Origin: Nematopogon swammerdamellus | Taxonomy: Eukaryota; Arthropoda; Insecta; Lepidoptera; Adelidae | Reading direction: 5' to 3' | Assembly (NCBI GenBank): GCA_946902875.1 | Contig: OX336341.1 | Location: forward strand, 1,488,001-1,552,000 | DNA: 64,000 nucleotides | Shown here: in pieces, positions 10,920 through 21,739 of the stretch | How the letters are laid out: each line of letters begins with the position of its first letter | Position numbering within the stretch: the stretch's first letter is position 1 | The notes under the pieces: model-generated | Seen by the model: only the letters and a program-made list of their open reading frames with translations | Told to the model about the DNA's origin: nothing | The model's database searches: none | Program-made: the position numbers and the translations under genes

Positions 10920-11317
10920 ATATAAGGTGTTTTGTTAGTCATGTCAAAAATTTCGGGAGGGTTACATACACACTCAAATAAACACTTTACGTAAAAAACA
11001 TATGTTTATAGGACCATTTTTTCTCCTAACAAAAAAAAATCTAATCAAATAAGTAGCTGTAAAAACCAATCATAACGACCTTGTGACTTACTTACAACAA
11101 ACAGCTGTTCTGCGTTTGAACATAGTACGGTCATTGACCCCGTACAATGCAAGTTACATACTGTTACACACAGGTTAATCTTTAGGTAGTAAACATGTTT
11201 TGTAAAATTTCTCGAAAGTAATGCTAAAAACATTTAATTTTTTTTGCGTAACGTGTTTATTTGAGTGTGTATGTAACCCTCCCGAAATTTTTGACATGAC
11301 TAACGAAACACCTTATA
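10920..11317. mobile_element. MITE with ~65-bp TIRs
   Basis: AAGGTGTTTTGTTAGTCATG and AATTTCGGGAGGGTTACATA at the left recur inverted at the right end. AT-rich interior, TA-type flanks. Superfamily not decided. Confidence 0.8.
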
Positions 11318-11804
11318 TATCGTCGCCTCCGTGCTAAAGTTGCGGATCTGCCATTTTGGCAAAAATGATTTTTTATGACAATAATATAAAAATATGCTTG
11401 AACACCAAGGAAATATAAATAAATATCAGGCCAATTTTTTATAGATTTTTCACCATATCTGAAAAAGGAATAAAAATCTGACCTCTATAATTTTTCATTC
11501 TTTCTAAAACTAAATGCTATCACAATAACTGATGAGGATATACTTTCGTTAGGGTGGATCTTGTACTATTATCAAAATAACGGCCAGTCACAGAGAATGA
11601 ATCGACACAAAGCACATTGACTCAATGTATTCCGTTATCAATCATAGTGTAAGGAAGTCTCGGCGAGCGGATAAACTGTTGTTTCAGAATGTGTTGGAAA
11701 ACAAGTAAGAGAGATAGATAGAAATACTTTATTACTACAAAAATATTTTGCAGAGACAAGGCTAATTTACATGAATTGAAATGGCGGATTTCTCCTTTAC
11801 GGAG
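11318..11804. other. Non-coding stretch, nothing recognised
   Basis: AT-rich. A GATAGATAGAAATACTTTATT tail-like motif lies near 11715, resembling the 3' tails of non-LTR elements. Confidence 0.3.
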
Positions 11805-12107
11805 CTTTCGTCAGGCCTCACGCACTCTATGTACTTGCGCGCGCTAACTACGTACCGCCCGGTGGACCGCCGGCGATCTAATTCAGTAGAAATTCGTCAG
11901 CCGCGCGAAGCATACCTACACGCTCGCCCACGCTACTGCGCGCAGCTGCAAAGCAATAATCACTTTACACTCGATCGTTTAGGTACATTTTCGCACGCAG
12001 CGATTGGCGACGTAAAACAGTAGGCTATTAAAGCCGAAGGTATGGAACTTTTTTATGGAGTGATTTATCTGTTACGAAGTAACTATTAAGTAATCTGTGC
12101 TTTCGTC
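11805..12107 (+). mobile_element. Repeat family D, copy 1
   Basis: Runs from GTCAGGCCTCACGCACTCTA through CGTCAGCCGCGCGAAGCATA to CTATTAAGTAATCTGTG. Other copies lie at 32985-33272 and 61284-61585. The last is a clean insertion, so D is mobile. Confidence 0.75.
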
Positions 12108-12179
12108 CAGTTAACCTTTGAATATTTGAGATTCGTATGTTGTGGAATATACATAGTAGGCACTAGGAAAATACTAAAT

Positions 12180-12240
12180 ACACGTGGCGCCGATCCACCC
12201 ATAAGGTGTCTAACAACGCTCATGGACATTTGGTCGTAAT
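12180..12240 (-). mobile_element. Family F 3' end fragment
   Basis: ACGTGGCGCCGATCCACCCA and CATGGACATTTGGTCGT are the complement of the family F 3' block. Confidence 0.6.
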
Positions 12241-12479
12241 TATTAATAAAATAAATTAAATCTAATTTTAAATTAAATTAATCAAATATAATTAATAAGT
12301 TGGTAAAGTAAATTATTGTGGGCACCTTGTTTGTAAATACTCGCGACTATATTATGCAGTAGTACGAGTACGAGTGCCATGTAGGTACTCCTATGTCCTA
12401 TAAATGTTGGCGCATATCTCATTCCTCAAGTGTTGCGCCCCTTATTTTTTTACTATGAAATCGTAAAACGTGACTGTCG

Positions 12480-12650
12480 TCACGTGCTGTACAATCCGCC
12501 CAGCCTCCGGGGCGGGCGGCGGCTGTAGGGCGGGGGCTGTAGGGCGGGGGCGGAAGGAGCAGACAGCGGCGACGATCAGACGCGAACAAAGGCGGAATTA
12601 ATAGTGAGGGGAGTAAGCGGGGCCGCGGGACGCGTGCTATAGGCTGACAT
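12480..12650. promoter_or_regulatory. GC-rich island with GC boxes and E-box
   Basis: In an AT-rich setting this unique-looking stretch has CACGTG at about 12481, GGGGCGGGCGG at about 12508, and a direct 15-bp repeat GCTGTAGGGCGGGGG. It could be a promoter for a transcript on either strand; no TATA box or coding exon is attached. Confidence 0.3.
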
Positions 12651-12659
12651 GGCACCTAA

Positions 12660-13149
12660 CTGTTGCTTACACATCTTATATAAGTGGTAAACTATTTTGT
12701 TATTCTCTATTCTATTTTTTGAGATACCCGCAAAATTCTCTCATCTTTAATTTCGTGTTTAATAATTCTCTCATGTTTTAAGGTGTTACACAAAGTGATA
12801 TATATATATACAACACTGTAATATCTAGGTACTATTTGTTCTTGGACTGTGATGTTGAGTAGCTTGGTCAAGTGTTATGGGTATTGTATGCACCCACTGC
12901 ATAGTAAAAGGTATGCCCACCACCCACGGTCTCTCATGACATGATACAGCCGGTTAGGCCAGTTTGGGAGATGGTGTTTGCACACAACACAGTATAATCA
13001 TTGCCAATTTGTCTGTTATGTATGTATGATTGAAATAGGGACAATTTCTGTTGTTGTGTAAAGTGTCTGTAAAAAATAATAAATGAAATTTTGAGTTGAG
13101 TTTGAGTTGAGTTTGCTGTGAACTTGAACTGCTAATCAGCAATATTATA
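12660..13149. other. Non-coding stretch, nothing recognised
   Basis: AT-rich with a short (TA)n at about 12800. Confidence 0.3.
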
Positions 13150-13312
13150 ATCGGTAAAAGTGTAGGTCCCTTCTCTTACCTCAACCACAGATTCCTCAAC
13201 AGGGATTAACCCGTCCGGATTGGTACCACCGCAGTGAATCAAGGTCGGTCGAAGCGACTATAAAAAGATGGTTCGTGTTTTCCGTCATTCAGTGTAGGCG
13301 GCGCAACCACCT
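13150..13312 (+). mobile_element. SINE family A, diverged internal fragment
   Basis: Recognisable by GTGTAGGTCCCTTCTCTTAC, TTGGTACCACCGCAGTGAAT and GTTCGTGTTTTCCGT; head and tail are missing. Confidence 0.65.
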
Positions 13313-13369
13313 TCTTTTCAAAACGCAAAACTAGGGCAAGGGTGGGATGTACAGTTGTAGGTACACCGC

Positions 13370-13740
13370 ACAGAACAGCGACCAGCGGCAGTCTCCCGCC
13401 CGCCGGCAGGTAAAGCTTTCCGAAAGGTAAAGCGGCAGGTATAAGTAATCTGTGCCGGCCGACACGCCAAGATGACACTGACCGAGTGATGACTGGTCTT
13501 TCGCCCTCTGGCACAGCTACCGTGTCGATCTGTCTACCAATCGCGCACCTCCCCTCGGCAAGGCGGGGAGGGGCGCGGGGGTTGTCGAGGGGGTGCGGGG
13601 CGCGGCTGGAGCAGTCCTGGGACGCAGCCTCTTATCAGTGCGCAGCTAACACGATTACTGAGCGCTCCATCGCTCGCCGAGTCGGACGCACGCCGCGCGC
13701 CGCCGCCGCCTCCGCCGCCTCCGCCGCGCGCACACTGTAA
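13370..13740 (+). promoter_or_regulatory. CpG-rich island, possible promoter and first exon
   Basis: Strongly GC-rich unique DNA with an arthropod initiator-like TCAGTG at 13635-13640, and a donor-like ACACT|GTAAGTATAG at 13736/13737 right after a (GCCGCC)n stretch. No TATA box was found 30 bp upstream of the initiator. The + frame 13486-13740 is open but compositionally driven. It could be the first exon of the acetyltransferase gene at 19.6 kb or of another + strand gene; nothing proves either. Confidence 0.3.
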
Positions 13741-13966
13741 GTATAGTGTACTTAGTAGCGTGGATGGTGTAAAGGTAGCAATACTATGCATGTAGTACTA
13801 TGCACGCAGTCACAAAATAGAGTAATTAGTTGAACAGATGTATTAATCCTTACGGACAAATAATTCGAAAGAATAGAATGTTTATTCACATACATTTCAT
13901 AGAATTCACTGCGCCCTCAGCATAAATTAATAATATTACACACAGTATCATAGATTCAGATTCAGA

Positions 13967-14050
13967 TATTTATTTCGCCATAAAGAACACACAACAATAA
14001 CAATATTACATTGAGACATATGCATATTCTGTATGGTTCGTCATAGTTTT
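13967..14050 (-). mobile_element. Non-LTR element 3' end with ATTCAG-type tail
   Basis: The complement reads ATGACGAACCATAC, then GTTCTTTATGGCGAAATAAA, then the tail TATCTGAATCTGAATC. It matches 44652-44758 in the opposite direction. Confidence 0.75.
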
Positions 14051-14835
14051 TTTTTATCCCGTTCAGCAATGCAATCTTTAAGGAAGAATCGGGCAAGAAA
14101 CCTTATAGAGCTTTTTTTTGTAAAAGCTTAAATATAACTTACATGCTAAGTAAGTAACACGCATGTTGATAAATACCTATAGTGCAACAGGCATGTGCGC
14201 CCATAAATATGACAGAGATATAAATATAATATCATATTTTTGTGCCTACATAATTTTTAATGACTTTCACCTGCTTGCTGAGAATTAATGTCCTTCCTCG
14301 TTTTATGAATCTTTTGCATTACATGAGTATATTTGTTTAGGATTTTGGTCTCTTTTCGACAAAATTAAAATTCGTTGTCAAAGCGCCTAACGAAAATGTC
14401 GCGGGCCGATGAAAGTAATTAGGTAACATCGCGAAAAACATGTTTAACAAAACAAAAATAATGACGAATTTGTTTAAAGGTTGTTTGCTCAGTATTTATA
14501 AGCTTCGCTTTATAAATAACGATGTAAACAATGTACTTCAACTGAAAATGACACTTCACGAGTCTTGTGTGTGAGATTATTATGTAGATCTAGAGGCTTT
14601 CAGAAATATAATCATTTCAATGTCACTGAAATGGAAGCATTATATTGAATTTAGTAAAATTATTTTAATTAAATAACAACGAGTGCATTTTAAATTTTCA
14701 TTTCTTTTCTATTAATTAATTAATATTTAACATTTCATTAATTATTACATTATATTTCATACAGAGAAATTATAAGAGATTACATTCAGCAATGAAGCCG
14801 TATTCTGATAATGTGAAGTTTTACGCAGCTCGATA
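14051..14835. other. Non-coding AT-rich stretch, nothing recognised
   Basis: No open frame, TIR or known repeat motif identified. Confidence 0.35.
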
Positions 14836-15223
14836 GCCTCGATAGCTCAGTGGTGCAGATAGTCAACTGTCGCTATTGAATGTTAAGCAACGCTGGGTGC
14901 GGTCAGTACTTGGATGGGTGACCGCTGACCGTTGGAGGCTGACCGAGGTTCGGATTCCTCGTAAAACTGTAGGTCCCTTCCCTCCTAATCTTACTTGGTG
15001 GTAGGGTTTAACCCGCCCGGGTTGGTACGACAGCACTGAATGAAACGTCGGTCTAAACGGCTATGTAAATAGTTTGTGTTTTCCGACCAGTTCAGTGTAG
15101 CCGGCACGATCAAAGGGGGAAGCACTGACATGGCACCTAGTTCACCCGGTGTTATGGGCTGACATTACGGACGTTGTAGGTGATGTAGCCAACCGTGTCA
15201 GTTTCCATAAAAAAAAAAAAAAA
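14836..15223 (+). mobile_element. SINE family A, full-length
   Basis: Nearly identical to the copy at 2517-2909, including A box, 5S-like block and B box, and ending in an A-run. High similarity suggests recent activity. Confidence 0.9.
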
Positions 15224-15777
15224 GCTATCTATTCACCTAATATCCTCTCCTCGCTATTCTTCTTCATTATTAATGAATGAATTATATATTTTTAAATTAA
15301 TAATTTAATTCATGTTTAATTTTTAATGGGTTTAGTCTCGTCTATCTAATTATACCTTATACAATGTATGTATGTATGTATCTACATAGTTATCTAATTA
15401 GTACCTAGTCAAACTGTAAATAAAATAAATTTCTAAATAAATTAAAAATAAAATCAAGCACTTCAGCGGAAAGCAGTGGGCACAAGGCCGGGAGGACTGA
15501 AGGAAGATTGGAGAGGTGTATGTCCAGCAGTATAGTCGCATGTACGCTGACTGACGGAAGGTCTTGGAGCTCGGACGCTATAAATTGGATGATGAAGCAG
15601 CATCATCGAAAGCTCTGGAGACCGCCGCCGCCGTCTTGTAGTCGCCGTGACATTGTCGAGCTGAAGCGTTCCTCACTTAGAAAAGTTGCCTTCCCATCCA
15701 GCGAGGGGAGGCTTACTTAGCTATAGATATGTATAGTCCAGTGGGTGAGCTTTTCTCTCTAATAATTTTTTCTTATA
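15224..15777. other. Non-coding stretch with a non-LTR 3' remnant
   Basis: 15465-15545 (CACTTCAGCGGAAAGCAGTG ... GGAGAGGTGTATGTCCAGCAG) is a common non-LTR element 3' remnant, similar in the complement to 55010-55060. (TATG)n at 15366. Confidence 0.5.
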
Positions 15778-16130
15778 GATAAAAACTGACACGGTTAGCT
15801 ATATCACCTACAACATCCGTGATGTCAGCCCATAACACCGGGTGAACTAGGTGCCGTGTCAGTGCTTCCCGTCGGTAGTGCCGGCTACACTATACTGGAC
15901 GGAAAACAGGAACTATTTACATAACCACCGTTTCAACCGACCTTTTATTCAGTGCGGTGGTATCAACCCGGGCGGGTTAAATAAACCGTACCTACGAAGG
16001 TAAGAAGGTGGAATCGTACGTGGAATCCGAACCACAGTTAGCCTCCAATGGTCGAGCGGTCACTCGTCCAAGTATTGACCGCGCCCAGGTGTGCTATAAG
16101 ATCATGCATGACCGATAGTCGAACCTCTAT
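15778..16130 (-). mobile_element. SINE family A, full-length, inverted
   Basis: Tail side AAAACTGACACGGTTAGCTA at the left; the 5S-like block appears as its complement around 16060-16090. Confidence 0.85.
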
Positions 16131-16571
16131 ATTTCTAACATTACTTTTTGACGTATCAAATTATTAGTAATAATATATTTTTCTTTGCGAGATTACTCTG
16201 AAAATTCTTTTTTTTTTTACATAACAAATGATAGAAGAAATTATCATTAGGAACCCCCCAACCACCACTCCATCAGCTTATCAGACGCGAATGCCGCAGG
16301 CGTAGCTGACCTAAATACAAGGTCAAGGCTTCATCCCCTGTCTCCCGACCAATAAAGCTGCAAATAAAAGTCGATAAAACTTCAATAAGAGCTCTCGGCC
16401 CGCTAGGAATGCTCCCCGGATCGTCGCTCCCCTCTGCGAGTTCCACCCCGGCCCATTCCCACCCCCCAGGAATCAATTTCCCTCCAGGGGATCGACTGCC
16501 CTGATCCCGTGTGCGGCGCCGTCCTTGGAACGGTCGACCTTGGCTGCCGGATGCCGGAATAATGACGAGAC
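16131..16571. other. Unassigned unique-looking stretch
   Basis: 16240-16560 is moderately GC-rich; open frames exist on the - strand only, without recognisable family features. Confidence 0.3.
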
Positions 16572-16870
16572 AGCACGTGTCGACTCGGGTGCCGTGGGAA
16601 ACGAAGAGCGGTTGGAAAATCTGAGAAAATCACTGAAATGTCGGTCGAAACGGCTATGTAAATAGTTCGTTCTGTGTAGCCGGCACGACCGAAGGAAAGC
16701 ACTGACGTGGCACCAAGTTCACCCGGTGTTATGAGCTGACATCGCGGATGTTGTTGGTAATGTAGCGAACCGTGTCAGTTTCCATAAAAAAAAATTAAAT
16801 AAAAAAAAACATGTCGACTCTGGTTCCGTGAGAAACGAAGAGCGGTTGGAAAATTGGAGAAAATCACGTA
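16572..16870. repeat. ~60-bp direct repeat flanking a SINE fragment
   Basis: GTGTCGACTCGGGTGCCGTG plus GAAACGAAGAGCGGTTGGAA at 16575-16636 recurs at 16811-16868. The family A fragment 16639-16799 lies exactly between the two. Confidence 0.8.
16639..16799 (+). mobile_element. SINE family A, 5'-truncated
   Basis: Starts in the body (GAAATGTCGGTCGAAACGGC) and keeps the 3' tail with A-run. Confidence 0.75.
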
Positions 16871-16899
16871 AGGAGTTTCATTTGATGGCCAGTGTAGAT

Positions 16900-17450
16900 T
16901 TTTTTTTTATGTAATCCGGTATGGGTGGCTGAGTCGGAGGGGCCAAAGCGCATAGTCCGACCAGCCAGCATCACCTCCGAGAAGGTAGGTGCCATACCGG
17001 AGACTTCCCTAAATTTCTGGCTATGCTGGACTAGAGGAGAACACAACCGAGGCTGCGATGCGGCCATCTTACATTCATTACGGTGGTAGATATCAATCAA
17101 CCCAGACGGCTACAATTTGAGCCTACCACCTAATAAGGGACAAGGGAAGGGATCTACAGTTTTACACCGGCTCCGAACGGTGAATCAGCAGTACCTTTAT
17201 CACGAGATTTAACCTACACCGCGTACTACTCTACGCCGTGTTCTCTGCAACATTTTGTATGGAGAAACGAAGTTTGCAAATCTATCACTAGAGGCGCTGC
17301 TTCGTTTCTCCATACAAAATGATACGGAGAACACGGCGTAACGTAGTACGTAGTAGTAACGTAGGTATGCACGTAAATTTTTTCGTAAGAAAAAACTCAT
17401 TAGTACACGCCGACCGGATTAGAACCTCGGATCTCTCGCATGAGAAGTGG
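16900..17450 (-). mobile_element. SINE family B, split by a MITE
   Basis: Family B read on its own strand begins with a Ser/Leu-tRNA-like head (GGTGGCCGAGTGGTTTGGGC and GGTTCGAATCC) and ends ATACCGGATTACAT plus an A-run. Here the body (16900-17200) and the head side (17357-17450) are separated by the palindromic insert at 17221-17350. Confidence 0.78.
17221..17350. mobile_element. Palindromic MITE nested in SINE B
   Basis: TIRs of about 50 bp share CTACGCCGTGTTCTC and TTTTGTATGGAGAAACGAAG in inverted copies. Confidence 0.75.
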
Positions 17451-17963
17451 ATAAACAAAAATATTTCTTTCAATATTTCATTACATTTTTCTCTTCTTGG
17501 CCTGACTACCGTAAGACCACATATTTTTCCCATAGGTAGGAACATATTTTTCAAGTTTAATTAAAAACTACTAAAATGACTTGACCAAGCTCTGTATTTG
17601 TCGAAAAATACATATACGTCCTAGATATCGGGTTGTATGAATTGGCTATAGGATGATATTTCCAAATTCTACTACTACCGAAATGATGACAGTCTCGGCT
17701 GCGTTCTGGCGACTCGGCCCGACGACGTAGGTATTCACGTTTTATGGTCGTGTTACTATATAAAAAGAAAAAAATAAACAAAAACGTCTTCTTTCTTAAT
17801 TTTGGATTATAAACTGTCTTTACCATTCGTTTTCGAAACTTATGAATATTTGCCTTTTTTATGGAAACATTATTTCTCCATACAAAAAATGCCTACTTGC
17901 TTATGGTTCCAAACTCTTGGACACGATGAATTTCACAGATTTGATTCCCTATACTTACAAATG
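17451..17963. other. Non-coding stretch, nothing recognised
   Basis: AT-rich; no motif seen. Confidence 0.3.
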
Positions 17964-18360
17964 TATATACAACGTGTCCCAAAACTCAACGTCAAGCGGG
18001 AACCAGGGAGTAGGCCAGTTTATGACTACCCAGGGAAAAATAAGAAAAAAAATCTCAGTCATTTGTTTTTTAAGATATGAGCATTTTTTGAAAAACGTTG
18101 AAAATTTACATTTTAGGTACTACGACTACAAATTTGCAAATATAATTGTTCAAATTTTTATATTGGAAGCCTAAATAACTCTGCTATTGATAACTATCCC
18201 AAATAAAACCAGAATACCTGTAGTTTTACCAAAAAAAATATTCAGTTCAATTTCTTTCTAAAAAAATAAATGACTTTTTATTATTTTTCCCTGGGTAGTC
18301 ATAAACTGGCCTACTCCCTGGTTCCCGCTTGACGTTGAGTTTTGGGACACGTTGTGTATA
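17964..18360. mobile_element. MITE with ~85-bp near-perfect TIRs
   Basis: ACAACGTGTCCCAAAACTCA, CAAGCGGGAACCAGGGAGTA and TTTATGACTACCCAGGG at the left recur inverted at the right. The interior is AT-rich. Flanks are TATA-like, compatible with a TA target. Confidence 0.87.
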
Positions 18361-19470
18361 AAGAAATAGAAGTAGGAAGAGAGAGGGTGGTTTGTATACA
18401 AGGTCGCACTCGGGTCAATGCGTAGGGTATAAGGAAAAGCCTTGAGAGAGCGGCGTGACTCGTAGGTGTTCGAGTAGGCAGTGCGGTGGAGCCATTCAAT
18501 TTATTAAGGCTTTTGTGGAAACACTTCTCGGATGAATCTCAAGTCGGTTGAAGGTTCAGTATAAAATTTGCTGATCCGAGGAAGCTTTATACTGAGTTGT
18601 TCCCCTCACACTTGGATACACTAAATCGAAACATAGCAAGTTACTATTGTGGTGATAGCGACACCTATCCCACAACTGAATAATAAAGATCGATAATAAC
18701 CTACATCGCTTCGCGACGAAGAAACAGAAAGATTCACTAGCACACCAACAGGTGGCGAATAACGAGTAATTAACAATTCCATACGCCATTAACACATTGT
18801 TGAAATATCAAATACGGCTCGCATAAATACAGATCGCTTGGCAGAACAACCGGGCACTATTTGTTTTTGTTTGTTATGTTTAGTTTATTTGTTTTGTTTT
18901 ATTTTTTTCTTTTTATCTTAAATGTGGTTTACCTTTGTTTATTTTTTATTGTTATAGTATTACGTATAGATAAAAAAAAATTAAGATGTAAGCAGTATAA
19001 TTATTGTGCTCCGCCTGTACCTGCAGAAAACTGTACTACCCGCTGTCCTCTGCAGCACAGTCTACGGACTAGTGCAGGGGACAGTCTGTGTATCTACATT
19101 GTGTTAATTACTATGGAATAAAGAATTTTTTTACTTTAGTTTTACTTTAACTTCTTAACTCTACGCCATCCTGTCACTTCTGAGTTCTGTCGTCGACGAT
19201 ATGGTGGGTTTACTCCTCGTAGTTTGTGCGATGGAGGTTGGACGGTAGAGCGACAGCCACTGTGTTTCTCTTCCTAAGCTGTTTTGTCTACATCTTTTTG
19301 GGGTTCCGTGCCGTTCGGGACCTTATAACAACCTAACCTAAAAAACAAAAAACAAAAAAAAACTTTTGTTTCATGCCTGGATGGATAAGTATGTATGTAT
19401 GTATATTTATTTTTTTAAAAGAAATGTTAAATTTGGAATGTTGAAATGGGACCACCTCGGAAGTATGACC
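18361..19470. other. Upstream region of the acetyltransferase exons, no element recognised until 19471
   Basis: Includes AT-rich and T-rich sequence and a short CTGCAG-rich inverted motif at 19020-19080. No exon could be paired with the acceptor at 19645. Confidence 0.3.
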
Positions 19471-19601
19471 TAACAAACAAAAAAAGAATTTTCAAAATCA
19501 GCCAACAATTGACGGAGAAATCGCGTAACAAACATAAAAAAAAAATTAAAAAAATAACATACACTCGAATTGATAACCTCCTCCTTTTGTGAAGTCGGTT
19601 A
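19471..19601. mobile_element. MITE family M, one-ended fragment
   Basis: The right end CTCGAATTGATAACCTCCTC and GAAGTCGGTTA matches the TIR of the complete copy at 42735-42952. It stops 44 bp before the acetyltransferase exon 1 acceptor. Confidence 0.7.
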
Positions 19602-19645
19602 AAAAATAAACAACAGAAACGGAAAGTGTTATAACGCCTTTACAG

Positions 19646-19848
19646 CCGCCATGTTGTCGTACGCGCGCATCACGGCGTCCATGCTGGAAGCGACGCTTGC
19701 GCACCTGCGCGAGTCGTTCTTCGCGGACGAGCCGCTCAACCGGGCAGTGCAGCTGTGCGAGCGGGGACAACCGCACGAGCAGCTGGAGAAACTCTGCCGG
19801 GCCACCGTCGCCGACGGCCTCTCTCTCGCGGCTGTTCGCGACAACCGG
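19646..19848 (+). CDS. Arylalkylamine (dopamine) N-acetyltransferase-like, exon 1
   Basis: Exon 1 of an insect AANAT/Dat-family enzyme, which moves acetyl from acetyl-CoA to biogenic amines such as dopamine or serotonin (cuticle sclerotisation, amine inactivation) in the cytosol. Acceptor TTTACAG ends at 19645. ATG at 19651 in a good context (CCGCCATG) starts MLSYARIT and the frame runs 66 codons to the donor CGG|GTATGC at 19848/19849, phase 0. The hallmark FFADEPLN sits at residues 23-30; its Glu is the proposed general base in Drosophila Dat. The helix LEKLCRATVADGLSLAAV follows, as in the family. An upstream non-coding exon is implied by the acceptor but was not found. The exon is very GC-rich compared with its flanks. 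Confidence 0.85.
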
Positions 19849-19938
19849 GTATGCGTGCTTCTTTACATTCCGCCGAGTACATTAATAGCAAAAAATTACA
19901 AAAAAAACTGTGAAATAAAAAACTATTTAAAAAAAATG

Positions 19939-20124
19939 TAAAAACCGCCTTCAAAAATGTATGAAATAAAAAAAATCGAACCCTAGAGTTGAAGGCGGTG
20001 CTAAAGCAAGTAAAAATGATGCATGAAAGAATATCCTTTGTGATTTGTGTAGCCTTCTTTAGCACCGCCTTCAACTTTAGGGTTCGATTTTTTTTAGTTC
20101 ATAAATTTTTGAAGGCGGTTTTTA
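19939..20124. mobile_element. Palindromic MITE family L, copy 1 (acetyltransferase intron 1)
   Basis: AAAACCGCCTTCAAAAATGT and AATCGAACCCTAGAGTTGAA at the left are repeated inverted at the right. A second copy lies at 42572-42708. Confidence 0.85.
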
Positions 20125-20183
20125 TATTTTTTACATTTTTTTACAGTTTTTATATTTTTTTAAATATGTAGTTTTTTATTTTT

Positions 20184-20600
20184 TATGTAATCCGGTATGG
20201 GTTGGAGTCGGGAGGGGCCAAAGCGCATGCTCCGACAAGCCAATATCATCTCCAAGAAGGTAGGTGCCATACCGGAGACTTCCCTGGATTGCTGGCTATA
20301 CTGGACTAGAGGAGAACACAACCGGGGCTGCTATGCGGCTATCTTACATGCAGTACGGTGGTACCAACCCAGTCGGCTACAATTTGATCCTATACCACCT
20401 AGTGAGGGGCAAGGGAAAGGACCTACAGTTTTACACCGGTCCCGAACCGTTAAGCAGCAGGTAATTATAATAACGTATAAGTATGCATGTAATTTTTTTC
20501 GTCAGAAAAAACTCATTGGTACACGCCTGCCGGATTCGAACCACGGACCTCTCGCATGACAAGCCGATGCCCAAACCACTCGGCCACCCGCCGCTTAATT
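20184..20600 (-). mobile_element. SINE family B, full-length
   Basis: Tail TTTTTTATGTAATCCGGTAT at the left. The tRNA-like head appears as its complement at 20530-20597 (GGATTCGAACC ... CCACTCGGCCACCCGCCGC). Lies in acetyltransferase intron 1. Confidence 0.88.
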
Positions 20601-20959
20601 ACAAACACATAGAAGACATTCAGAGATACACAGGTCTCCGAGCGATGTGGCTCGACGTTTCGGACGAAACGTGTGGCACATCCTCGTGAGCGCTCTGCCT
20701 GGTGCGCGTGCGACGACACGGTTGGCAGAGAACTGTCAGTTCTCCCTCCGCCCGTCGCTGATGGATGACGAAGATTGTAGCCGTGACCAGTGCGGGTAGT
20801 ATCAGCAGACGAGGATTCCTACGAGGAGACATTACTCCAAAGTTTTATGACCACCGATACCAGGAACGCAGAGACATTAGTCAAAGATTAAAATTGTCAG
20901 ATATGAAGATCCCAGGAAAACCAAGGATGGATGGTGCTAGCATATCGATGATATTGTCA
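20601..20959. other. Intronic stretch, nothing recognised
   Basis: An 84-codon open + frame (20765-21019) runs into a SINE and shows no family features. Confidence 0.3.
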
Positions 20960-21323
20960 GCCTCGCTGTCTCAGTGGTGCGATAGATCGGCCACCGTTCG
21001 AGATCGGCGCGGTCAGTAAATGGATGGGTGACCGTTCCCGGTTCCACCGTTGAGGCGACCCGTGGATTCGACGTAAAACTGTAGGACCTTTTCATTCTTA
21101 CCTTAGGTCGTTAACCCTCCTGCGTTGGTACCACCGCACTGAATTAAAGTTTGTTTGTAGAGGCTATGTAAATAGCTGTTCGTGTTTTCCGTCTAGTTCA
21201 GTGTATCCGACACGACCAAAGGGAAGCACTGACGCGACACTAAGTCCACCAATGTGCTATGGACTGAAATCACGGGTATTGTAGGTGATATAGCCAACCC
21301 TGCCGAACTCCAAGAAAAAAAAT
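20960..21323 (+). mobile_element. SINE family A, diverged full-length copy
   Basis: Old copy with a recognisable 5S-like block (GCGGTCAGTAAATGGATGGG) and tail, in acetyltransferase intron 1. Confidence 0.75.
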
Positions 21324-21739
21324 ATATACACGACGATATAGTATGACAGAACCAATCGTAGAACAGTCATAGGTGGTCATGGGACACTGGCTTCAAATAA
21401 TTCAGATTCCACGATCCCAACTTTAATGTATTTGTACTATGCTATCCCCATAATATCTCAAATTAACCTTAGATTGCAGTGTCAAATATCGAGAACCCAA
21501 TTTGCCACATAATTCTCGTGACGGGAAATGTAATAACGAACGATATAATTCAGCACCTTATAATTTGAGAACCAGTTATCCCTCATTTGTTCCAAGATTT
21601 TAGGATCGATCCGGCGACCTTTTTCACGAACTCTGGACTTTCGCGACCTTTCTCACGACCCTCACGAACCTCGAGCCCAAGACGTTACATTTCTCCCCTA
21701 GACTGTTCCCCTTTTGACGACCCCGAATAATCCTTGCAG
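21324..21739. other. Rest of acetyltransferase intron 1
   Basis: Ends with the acceptor TAATCCTTGCAG at 21739. No element recognised. Confidence 0.4.

Noticed and set aside
20197..20559. 120-codon + strand frame
   Set aside because: Lies within a SINE B copy; similar frames appear in the other SINE B copies.
20765..21019. 84-codon + frame in acetyltransferase intron 1
   Set aside because: Runs from unassigned DNA into a SINE A head; no recognisable motif.
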